A stretch of 64,000 nt of DNA. Origin: Lewinellaceae bacterium. Its GTDB lineage: Bacteria; Bacteroidota; Bacteroidia; Chitinophagales; Saprospiraceae. The stretch is taken from the NCBI GenBank assembly GCA_020636435.1, contig JACJXX010000001.1, positions 1,815,001 to 1,879,000 on the forward strand, written 5' to 3'. The position numbers were made by a program, and so were the translations under genes. Under the pieces are notes generated by a model that worked only from the letters and a program-made list of their open reading frames with translations, made no database searches and was not told the origin of the DNA. This document shows positions 27,597 to 33,872 of the stretch, one piece after another; positions within the stretch are counted from its first letter, which is position 1, and every line of letters begins with the position of its first letter.

Positions 27597-27759
27597 CTAA
27601 GGAATGAAAAATAAATAACTAAGCCCAATTGCCGTTATCTTTTTCCGCTGGGCGGCGTTATTTTCTCGTTACGTCCGTACGGATGCGCCTCAAAAATGCC
27701 TTGCCCAGCGAAAAAATATTTAGGCCCTTGGACCAACTTATTTAATTTTCATTCCTAAG
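27597..27759. mobile_element. Candidate MITE, 163 bp, long terminal inverted repeats
   Basis: The ends are CTAAGGAATGAAAAATAAAT and the complement of its near-copy (ATTTAATTTTCATTCCTAAG), about 24 bp with one or two mismatches. An inner pair, TTTTTCCGCTGGGC / GCCCAGCGAAAAAA, extends the palindrome. There is no coding capacity. It ends 20 bp before the BatE-like start and may supply that gene's leader or promoter. Confidence 0.65.
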
Positions 27760-27778
27760 CTTGCAAATTTTTCAGAAT

Positions 27779-28543
27779 ATGCTTAAAACTGCTTTCCTAT
27801 TCGGAATCTTTCTCTGCCTTCTACCTGCCACCGGGCTTCTCCATGCCCAGCCCTCCCATGCCCTGCAAGCCGCCAACCAGGCCTATCAGAAAAAGGAATA
27901 CGAAGAAGCGATACGGAAGTACGAAGAGATTTTGTTGCAAGGCTACCATTCCGAAGCGTTGTACTACAACCTCGGCAACGCTTGCTACCGCAACGGCGAG
28001 CTGGGGCGCGCCATCCTCAACTACCAACGCGCCCTGAAGCTCGACCCCGATGATGAAAACACCCTGCACAACCTCGAAGTGGCCCAGAGCCAATTGCCGG
28101 ATCAGGTGGTCAGGATACAGCAATCGGGCGTGGTGAAGGGGTGGCTTTCCGTTCAGAACGCCCTGTCTACCCTTTCGTGGAGTTGCGCCGGGCTGGCGCT
28201 GTTGTGGCTGGGCGGCGCCGGGCTTGCCGGCTGGCTGCTGGTTGGCTCTCCCCGCCGGAAAAAGTGGCCGCTGGCCGGCGGAATCCTGCTGATAAGCCTC
28301 AGCCTGCTGCCCTTCCTGCTGGCCTACGGCCGTTCTCAGCAGGAATTTTTCAGCGACCTTGCCGTCGTAATGGCGGAAGAAACCCGGTTGCGCGCCGCGC
28401 CGGAAGAAGATAGCAAAGAAATAAGAAAGCTGTCCGAAGGCGCTACGGTCGAAATCCTGGACGCCATCGGCGCCTGGAATAAAGTGCGCCTGGACGATGC
28501 GACGGAGGGGTGGCTGCCCCGGGATGTGATGGAGGGGGTGTAG
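27779..28543 (+). CDS. TPR and SH3 domain protein, BatE-like
   Basis: The 254-residue protein has a signal peptide (cleavage near LLHAQ, about 23) and two to three TPR motifs (about 28-105, including YNLGNACYRNGELGRAILNYQRALKLDPDD). Two membrane helices lie at about 128-152 and 163-182. A C-terminal bacterial SH3 domain (about 195-254) contains ETRLRAAPEEDS and GWLPRDVMEGV. This is the layout of BatE of Bacteroidota aerotolerance/von Willebrand operons, but no other bat gene is here. ATG 27779 is chosen over TTG 27761. Confidence 0.82.
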   Translation: MLKTAFLFGIFLCLLPATGLLHAQPSHALQAANQAYQKKEYEEAIRKYEEILLQGYHSEALYYNLGNACYRNGELGRAILNYQRALKLDPDDENTLHNLEVAQSQLPDQVVRIQQSGVVKGWLSVQNALSTLSWSCAGLALLWLGGAGLAGWLLVGSPRRKKWPLAGGILLISLSLLPFLLAYGRSQQEFFSDLAVVMAEETRLRAAPEEDSKEIRKLSEGATVEILDAIGAWNKVRLDDATEGWLPRDVMEGV

Positions 28544-28554
28544 AAACTATGGAA

Positions 28555-28658
28555 CATGGTTCGATGGTTTGATGGTTTCATTGTTGCAAAGCTTCTAACC
28601 ATGGAACCATGAAACAATCGAACCATGAAACCATGAAACCATGAAACAATCGAACCAT
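28555..28658. repeat. Octamer array with inverted halves
   Basis: ATGGTTCG/ATGGTTTC-type 8-bp units are followed by their complements (GAAACCAT, GAACCATG). It starts 11 bp after the BatE-like stop and can fold on itself. Confidence 0.7.
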
Positions 28659-28684
28659 AAAAAAAGCCCTATCACTGATAGGGC
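28659..28684 (-). terminator. Intrinsic terminator of rplU-rpmA
   Basis: On the minus strand GCCCTATCAGTGATAGGGC (8-bp perfect stem) is followed by seven T. It lies about 60 bp after the rpmA stop. Confidence 0.88.
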
Positions 28685-28744
28685 CCGAAATATAAAGCTA
28701 TGAAAACTAAAACTTTTGCTTAGGCGGGGAGATTTTAAATCTCT

Positions 28745-29581
28745 CTACTTCTCGTCCTCTTCCTCTACTTCCTTTCCACCTTTGAGGCTGTCCTGCAGGC
28801 TTTCCAGTTCTTCCCACTTGGCGTCGGCGGCCAGTTTGGCCTGCTTGGCCCAGGTAGCCGGGTCGTGCATGCGGTAGCGCGGGCCGGCCTCGTCGAGGAT
28901 GCCCTGTACTTTTTCCGTTGGCGCGTCGGCCAGTTCCTGCCAGGTATTGATGCCGGCGTCGTTGAGCAGCCCCTCGATTTTCGGGCCGATGCCTTCGACC
29001 AGCTTAAGGTCATCCTGGTTTACTTTCTTACCGGAAGGTAAGGTGATTTTTTCAGATTTGGAAGCTTTCGGCTTTTCTTCTGCCTTGGGAGCTTCTTTTT
29101 CAACCGGGGCTTCTTCCACGATGGGAGCGGCCTTGGCCTTGGGAGCTTCTTCTTGCTTCGGCTCTTCTGCCTTTGGCGTTTCCACTTTTGGTTCCTCCTG
29201 TTTCGGGGCCTCTGCCTTCGGCTTTTCCACTTTCGGCTGAGGAGCCGGAGCGGCTCTCTGCAGTTCGGGTTCAACGGAAGGCCTCTCTTCCTTCGGCTTT
29301 ACCGGAGGCTCGGCAACAACTGCGCCGTCGGCCGGAAGGACGTTCACGAACGTACGGTCGTAGCGGCGCTTGCGGAAAGACACTACGCCGTCGATAGCGG
29401 CGTGCAGCGTGAAATCTTTGCCTTTATACACGTTCTCGCCGGGGTGAAACTTGGTGCCCCGCTGGCGGACGATGATATTGCCGGCGCGGACTTCCTGCCC
29501 GCCGAACATTTTTACTCCCAGCCGTTTTGATTTGCTGTCCCGGCCGTTATCGGAACTACCTACACCTTTCTTATGTGCCAT
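28745..29581 (-). CDS. rpmA: 50S ribosomal protein L27 fused to a helix-hairpin-helix tail
   Basis: The 278-residue product is about three times the usual L27 length. Residues 1-88 are L27: AHKKGVGSSDNGRDSKSKRLGVK start, then GNIIVRQRGTKFHPGENV. L27 sits at the peptidyl-transferase region. Residues about 95-180 are a repetitive Pro-Lys-Glu-Ala linker. Residues about 190-265 form a helix-hairpin-helix-like domain (LKLVEGIGPKIEGLL, then INTWQELADAP and GPRYRMHDPATWAKQ), the type usually seen binding nucleic acids. From memory, similar tails occur on L21 in other Bacteroidota; here L21 has none. It is in an operon with rplU. The frame is intact throughout. Confidence 0.93.
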   Translation of the reverse strand: MAHKKGVGSSDNGRDSKSKRLGVKMFGGQEVRAGNIIVRQRGTKFHPGENVYKGKDFTLHAAIDGVVSFRKRRYDRTFVNVLPADGAVVAEPPVKPKEERPSVEPELQRAAPAPQPKVEKPKAEAPKQEEPKVETPKAEEPKQEEAPKAKAAPIVEEAPVEKEAPKAEEKPKASKSEKITLPSGKKVNQDDLKLVEGIGPKIEGLLNDAGINTWQELADAPTEKVQGILDEAGPRYRMHDPATWAKQAKLAADAKWEELESLQDSLKGGKEVEEEDEK

Positions 29582-29631
29582 TGCTAAATGAAGTTAATAA
29601 TTCAAAAAAAACCGCGAAACCCTAGCCGGGA

Positions 29632-29940
29632 TTAAACGGCAATACTGTCGATCTTGATCTTGGTGAAGCGCTGGCGGTGGCCGTTCTTCTTGCGGTAGCC
29701 CTTGCGGCGCTTCTTTTTGAAGACGATCACTTTGTCGCCCTTCACGTGCTCCAGCACGGTGGCGTTTACCTTGGCGTTCAGCACCGGCGTGCCCAGGGAT
29801 ACGTCGCCGTCTTTGTCGATCAGGTGCACCTGGTCGAAGGCAACGTTGTCCCCTTCCGTGGCTTCTAGCTGGTGGACGAAGAGCTCCTGCCCTTCCTCGA
29901 CTTTAAACTGCTGACCAGCTATGGTTACGATTGCGAACAT
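29632..29940 (-). CDS. rplU: 50S ribosomal protein L21
   Basis: The 102-residue protein has the L21 signature: FAIVTIAGQQFKVEEGQ start, GDNVAFDQVHLID, then the basic C-terminus KKKRRKGYRKKNGHRQRFTKIKI. It binds 23S rRNA. The frame extends far upstream, but homologues start at ATG 29940, and the promoter at 29985-30015 lies inside that extension. rpmA follows after 50 bp. Confidence 0.95.
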   Translation of the reverse strand: MFAIVTIAGQQFKVEEGQELFVHQLEATEGDNVAFDQVHLIDKDGDVSLGTPVLNAKVNATVLEHVKGDKVIVFKKKRRKGYRKKNGHRQRFTKIKIDSIAV

Positions 29941-29984
29941 TGGTTGATATTTAGTAATGTTAACAGATTTTTGAAATCGAGGTG

Positions 29985-30015
29985 CAAAGATAGGGGTTGT
30001 TGGGGGTAAAACCAA
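29985..30015 (-). promoter_or_regulatory. Promoter of rplU-rpmA
   Basis: The minus strand reads TTG (30013-30015), 20 bp, TATCTTTG (29985-29992), an exact Bacteroidota pattern 45 bp before the rplU start. It overlaps the 3' end of the degraded caspase frame, which supports that frame being non-functional. Confidence 0.75.
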
Positions 30016-30535
30016 GGGTTGAGTGGGAAAGAATTGGGGGCAAGGTGGCAGCCGGAAATGGTGGGGTTGGCTTGCAGGGCCGCATAAGCGTCCATATCGC
30101 GTTGCCGCTGCTCGTAGCGAAGAGGGTCTGTTTTGATAGTGGTAGAGGGGAATAGCCGTTGTTGTACTCTTGCACTCCGTGGCCCGAGAAAAAGACGAGC
30201 AACTGCCCGTCTTTAGGAAAGGCGCCGCTGGCGAACTTCCAGCGGTATTCCTCCAGCTTTTGCTCAATGTCGTCCAGTTTGGGGTTCTCGATAAATTCTG
30301 TTTCAAAGGCGTATTTATCCTTTAGCACTTTCTCTATTTCCCGGGTATTCTTCACGGTGTTCGGCAAATCGGTAAGCTGGCTGTCCTCATATTGGTGGAC
30401 GGCGAAAAACAGGGCGTAGTCTTTGCCCGGGCGGATAATAGGCGCCCGCTCTCCGCTTCGTTCGGGCGCAAAGGCCAGGAAAGGCAGGCAAAATAGCAGT
30501 AATAGAAAGGGCATGGTTTTTCTCATGAGCAACAT
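29993..30535 (-). pseudogene. Truncated caspase-like (peptidase C14) gene
   Basis: The frame begins with a signal peptide and the caspase start PGKDYALFFAVHQY. It reaches the catalytic histidine motif FFSGHG, then loses similarity after YNNGY. The segment with the catalytic cysteine (DACxSG in the two intact paralogues at 33873 and 35738) is missing. Another frame then reads KTDPLRYEQRQRDMDAYAAL, possibly the old C-terminus. So this looks like an internal deletion with frameshift. The remaining frame runs into the rplU promoter. It could still make a catalytically dead fragment of about 190 residues. Confidence 0.7.
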
Positions 30536-30604
30536 TGGGGTTTTGATGCTCAGTAAAAATAAAATTTTTTGACTGGTTTGCGAAGTAATCGCCAACTGGC
30601 GGGT

Positions 30605-30721
30605 CTGGAGCGCGGGCCTCCAGGCCCGCGAAGGCTGCCTCGGGCAGCCTATTATTACCGCAATTGCCTACTAAAACCTGCCTGAAGCAGGTTTTAGCGG
30701 GCCTGGAGGCCCGCGCTCCAG
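30605..30721. repeat. BIME-1: two inverted REP palindromes around two smaller hairpins
   Basis: The first REP is CTGGAGC plus the palindrome GCGGGCCT-CC-AGGCCCGC. Then come hairpin GGCTGCC-TCG-GGCAGCC, a short spacer, and hairpin AAACCTGC-CTGA-GCAGGTTT. The inverted REP ends in GCGCTCCAG. The same ordered parts recur at 31947-32054 plus 33668-33689. This is the classic layout of a bacterial interspersed mosaic element, next to its likely RAYT gene. Confidence 0.85.
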
Positions 30722-30775
30722 TCTTAACCAGGCTTATCCAAAAGAACAGCCAGCCGCTTCTTCATAAAAGCGTTT

Positions 30776-30986
30776 CGCGGGCCTGGAGGCCACCACCATT
30801 AAGTTAAGGCCAAGAGAAGCCGCGCTATCAACTGGCGACTCCCTCCTTCGCCAGGCTTCGGCGGGCGAAGAAAGTTCGCCTGTTGATTTTAGTGGCTTCT
30901 CGAAGTCGAAAGGCGAGCTTGAAGTCGCCTTCCGACAAGCCCCACAGCTTAACTTAATGACATTGGCCTGGAGGCCCGCGCTCCAG
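30776..30986. repeat. REP palindrome interrupted by a MITE
   Basis: A REP palindrome (CGCGGGCCTGGAGGCC continuing as CGCGCTCCAG) is split by the 173-bp MITE at 30792-30964. GGCCTGGAGGCC is duplicated at 30780-30791 and 30965-30976. Confidence 0.8.
30792..30964. mobile_element. MITE sharing ends with the neighbouring IS4-type element
   Basis: The left end is ACCACCATTAAGTTAAG, identical to both ends of the IS4-type element at 32055-33667. The right end, read inward, is AATGTCATTAAGTTAAG. A 12-bp duplication GGCCTGGAGGCC flanks it. The interior (no gene, some internal palindromes) is unlike the IS interior. It is probably mobilised by that IS transposase. Confidence 0.75.
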
Positions 30987-31042
30987 TAGCGCCGCCGATT
31001 GAAAATTCGTAACTTTGTTTAATGCTGCTTTTGTCACCTTAA

Positions 31043-31176
31043 CTGGAGCGCGGGCCTCTGGCCCGCTGCATAATCATGCTCGCGGACTTAGAAAGCCTGC
31101 CCCGATTTTTGTCGGGGTCCGCGCTCCAGGCATAAACTACAAAATCTTTACCTGCGGGCCACAGGCCCACGCTCCA
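31043..31176. repeat. Degenerate REP/BIME copies upstream of the RAYT gene
   Basis: CTGGAGCGCGGGCCTCTGG at 31043 and CCGCGCTCCAG ending at 31129 bracket a variant BIME containing GCCCCGATTTTTGTCGGGG. A further half-REP, TGCGGGCCACAGGCCCACGC, lies at 31153-31176. They reach to 12 bp before the RAYT start codon. Confidence 0.75.
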
Positions 31177-31187
31177 AATTTTCACCT

Positions 31188-31859
31188 ATGCCCTCCAAAA
31201 TCTTTTATCGCCGCCGGTTACCTCACATTCACCCCCCGGAAAGTGCCTACTCGATCACCTACCGGCTTGCCGGAAGCTTGCCCAAGCCTATTATCGGAGA
31301 ACTGAAAGAGGCCTACCAAGCCGAGCGGCTCAGGATAATGGGCAAATATCAGGGAAAGGAAGATACCGCATCGAAGGAAGCATTGGCGAACGAAACAGTA
31401 GCCCTGCGAAATGCCCATTTCCTGAAAATGGACCGCTACCTCGATCAGGCGCTCCATGGGCCAACCTGGCTAAAAAAACCGGACGTAGCTAAAATCATTA
31501 TGGATTCCCTACATTTTATCGAGGCCGAACTCAAATACTGGGATATCTGGGCCTACTGCATCATGGCCAACCACGTCCACCTGGAATGCACCCTGACGCC
31601 TGTAGCTCCTGCTCTGAATAGGATCATGAAAAGCCATAAAAGCTTTACTGCCCGGCAGGCTAACCTCTATCTTGAACGGACTGGAAAACCATTCTGGCAA
31701 GAGGAAAGTTTTGACCGGCTCATCCGGGATGAGCCTGACTTCTACCATCGCATCTATTACGCCATCAATAACCCAGTGGAAGCGAAATTGGTGAAAAGCT
31801 GGTTGGACTGGCCGTATACGTATGTGCATCCGGAGATTCGGAAGAATATTGTTCCTTGA
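31188..31859 (+). CDS. REP-associated tyrosine transposase (RAYT, Y1/HUH superfamily)
   Basis: The 223-residue protein has the HUH metal motif as NHVHLE (His129, His131) after WAYCIMA. A likely nucleophilic Tyr lies near 190 in FYHRIYYAINNPVEAKLV, with the family's FWQEESFDRLIRDE segment between. RAYTs are single-copy, single-strand endonucleases related to IS200/IS605 that cut and spread REP palindromes. REP copies flank the gene on both sides: 31043-31176 before it, and CTGGAGCGCG from 31860 immediately after. This suits the self-associated arrangement of the group. The frame is intact. Confidence 0.88.
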   Translation: MPSKIFYRRRLPHIHPPESAYSITYRLAGSLPKPIIGELKEAYQAERLRIMGKYQGKEDTASKEALANETVALRNAHFLKMDRYLDQALHGPTWLKKPDVAKIIMDSLHFIEAELKYWDIWAYCIMANHVHLECTLTPVAPALNRIMKSHKSFTARQANLYLERTGKPFWQEESFDRLIRDEPDFYHRIYYAINNPVEAKLVKSWLDWPYTYVHPEIRKNIVP

Positions 31860-32054
31860 CTGGAGCGCGTGCCCCGACCCTCCGGGTACAGGGCAAGCTC
31901 TCCAGAGCCGGCTAGGCTTTTGTCGGAGCCTGCGAATGCCTTTTGTCTGGAACGCGGGCCTCCAAGCCCGCGAAGGCTGCCTCGGGCAGCCTCTTATAAA
32001 AGCAACTGTATCCTTAAAACCTGCCTGAAGCAGGGTTTCGCGGGCCTGGAGGCC
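31860..32054. repeat. REP half-site and BIME-2 (left part)
   Basis: CTGGAGCGCG begins 1 bp after the RAYT stop. BIME-2 runs from 31947 (CTGGAACGCGGGCCTCCAAG) through hairpins GGCTGCCTCGGGCAGCC and AAACCTGCCTGAAGCAGGGT to GGCCTGGAGGCC. There the IS4-type element interrupts it. The remainder is at 33668-33689. Confidence 0.8.
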
Positions 32055-33667
32055 ACCACCATTAAGTTAAGCGGATAACCAGTTAAAAATATTTCGTGCC
32101 CTCCCCGAAATTTCTTTGAACGATACACCCGATAAAAGAATCAGGTGAAAAGCCCCAAAAATGATATAAGGCGAGCAATACTTTATTGGGCAGCCAACTA
32201 TCAAGGCCACCGAAAAATGCTCCCGTAATTGTGAGTTTAAATTCGGTTTTCTGGGGATAAATTGAAATTGCTACAATGCGTGGCGGTAATTTGATTCATG
32301 GGCGTGCCGCTCGGCGCCGCGCTTTGAACGCCGCTGCCGCTCCTTGTTTTTTTCGGGCCTGATGGGCTCCATAGTTTGAAGGATTTGGCGGTTGAAGTCC
32401 TCCATCCAATGCTTGCGTTCTTTTGCCGGGCGTAGCATGAGTTTCACAAGGAAGCGCTTGAGCAGGCCGGCTGTAACGTTCCGGTTGGGCTTGTAATCGT
32501 GTTGCCGCTGTTTGTTTACTTTTTTGATTTCACGCTCCTTTGCCGTGAAAAGGGCTGTTTGGATATTGTAATTGATAAAGTGTGAATAAACATCCTGCCA
32601 GCAATTATTGACGGTATAGGCCGAGAAGTTGGCCAATTCCAGAAAGGATTTGATGACGTGGAAGCAGGTCTCGATGCCCCAGCGCTTGCAGTATATTTCT
32701 GAGAAATAACCGTGTTTGAAGCGCCTGGCATCAAGCAGAGTGGTGAGCAACACTTCAACCTCGCCAGTAGACAGCATCACCCGGATGAGGCGGTATGTGA
32801 TAGTGGTTTGAGCGTTGACGCAGATGCCCAGTTCATTGAGTGCCACCCGGGACTTGTATGATAGCTTTTCGGTGACGGTTTGCTCTTTTTTGCCGCTGGC
32901 AACGAATGCCTTGACAGTATTGCTGAAGCCAACGGGCATCCGGACGATACAATGGGAACCGTAGTGCTGATGAAGAAAAGGAATAGTGTGAGAAGCATGG
33001 CCCATGTCGTAGACAACGCAAACATCCTCCGGGATTTCGGCAATGGCCTGTCGAGCAACCACTGTCTCGTTCACTTGCTGGTTGTGGAACTGCACAGCAG
33101 TGACGAGTTGGTTGAGCAAATCATAATGCGCTAGCAGGCAAGTGGAAGGTACCCTTTTATGTTGGTTGCCGTGCCAGCCAAACTCTTCGCCAAGCCACGG
33201 CTCGTCGGGGAGCCGGAAACCGGTACCGTCGGCAGCCCAAAGGCGCATGCCTTTCCACCGCTTGGTTTTGAAACATTCATAGAACAGGCGTACGCCAAAC
33301 ATAAACATGTCTTTGAAGAACTTAGGCAAGAGCTTTTGGCGGGCTTGGACAAGGGCGCTTTTCGTCGGAGAGAATTCTCCGGTATCAAGCCAGTCAAAAA
33401 AGCGGTCCAATTCGACACAAAGCGTACTTTTGAGCAGCGAAATGTTGAGCCAAACAACCCGTTCGAGGTGCAGGATACGGGTCCGGGTAAAGTCCTTGCC
33501 AGGCCTGGAAAAGTATTGTTGGGGATTTTGTCTCGCCAACTGTGGAAACTGCCTGATGGCATCAAGGTAAGCACGGAGGGAGGTGTTCATGATTAGTGAT
33601 GTTTTCGCGAATATCCTCTTTTCCGTGCTGTTTTTAAACTGGCTGGTTTGCTTAACTTAATGGTGGT
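32055..33667. mobile_element. Complete IS4-family element inserted in a REP, 1613 bp
   Basis: The terminal inverted repeats begin ACCACCATTAAGTTAAGC on both sides and stay similar for about 30 bp (AACCAG and GTTAAAAA parts). A perfect 12-bp target duplication GGCCTGGAGGCC flanks it (32043-32054 and 33668-33679), within the range for IS4. The target is the palindromic core of the REP in BIME-2. The transposase is intact. Confidence 0.9.
32271..33590 (-). CDS. IS4-family transposase
   Basis: A 439-residue DDE transposase. The first Asp is in LWAADGTGFRLPDE (about 121) and the second in VCVVYDMGHASH (about 195). The IS4 signature Y-x2-R-x3-E-x6-K appears as YCKRWGIETCFHVIK near residue 305. The C-terminus is strongly basic. 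It occupies most of the element at 32055-33667 and is full length. Confidence 0.9.
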   Translation of the reverse strand: MNTSLRAYLDAIRQFPQLARQNPQQYFSRPGKDFTRTRILHLERVVWLNISLLKSTLCVELDRFFDWLDTGEFSPTKSALVQARQKLLPKFFKDMFMFGVRLFYECFKTKRWKGMRLWAADGTGFRLPDEPWLGEEFGWHGNQHKRVPSTCLLAHYDLLNQLVTAVQFHNQQVNETVVARQAIAEIPEDVCVVYDMGHASHTIPFLHQHYGSHCIVRMPVGFSNTVKAFVASGKKEQTVTEKLSYKSRVALNELGICVNAQTTITYRLIRVMLSTGEVEVLLTTLLDARRFKHGYFSEIYCKRWGIETCFHVIKSFLELANFSAYTVNNCWQDVYSHFINYNIQTALFTAKEREIKKVNKQRQHDYKPNRNVTAGLLKRFLVKLMLRPAKERKHWMEDFNRQILQTMEPIRPEKNKERQRRSKRGAERHAHESNYRHAL

Positions 33668-33689
33668 GGCCTGGAGGCCCGCGCTCCAG
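33668..33689. repeat. Right remnant of the interrupted BIME-2 REP
   Basis: GGCCTGGAGGCCCGCGCTCC plus AG continues the REP cut at 32054. It is followed by about 50 bp without features and then the terminator at 33743. Confidence 0.8.
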
Positions 33690-33742
33690 AACGGCTACGC
33701 CCGCGCTTCCGGGCAGGCCAGCCGAAAGCTCCGCTCCGTAAA

Positions 33743-33781
33743 GAAAAATGCCTCGTTTTTCTGATATGAAAAACGAGGCAT
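33743..33781 (-). terminator. Intrinsic terminator of the caspase cluster
   Basis: On the minus strand a perfect stem ATGCCTCGTTTTTC / GAAAAACGAGGCAT with loop ATATCA is followed by TTTTTC. It lies about 90 bp beyond the stop of the last leftward caspase gene. It separates the cluster from the REP/IS island. Confidence 0.82.
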
Positions 33782-33872
33782 GTCATACGCCAATCTCTAT
33801 TGTAAAAAGGTAAAAAAATGAGAACCTAACGAACCGCCTTTAGCCTGTGGAATTATCCCTGCAATGGCCTGC

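Noticed and set aside
29940..30306. Long N-terminal extension of L21
   Set aside because: The extension runs over the promoter and the broken caspase gene and has no similarity to L21. ATG 29940 gives a normal protein.
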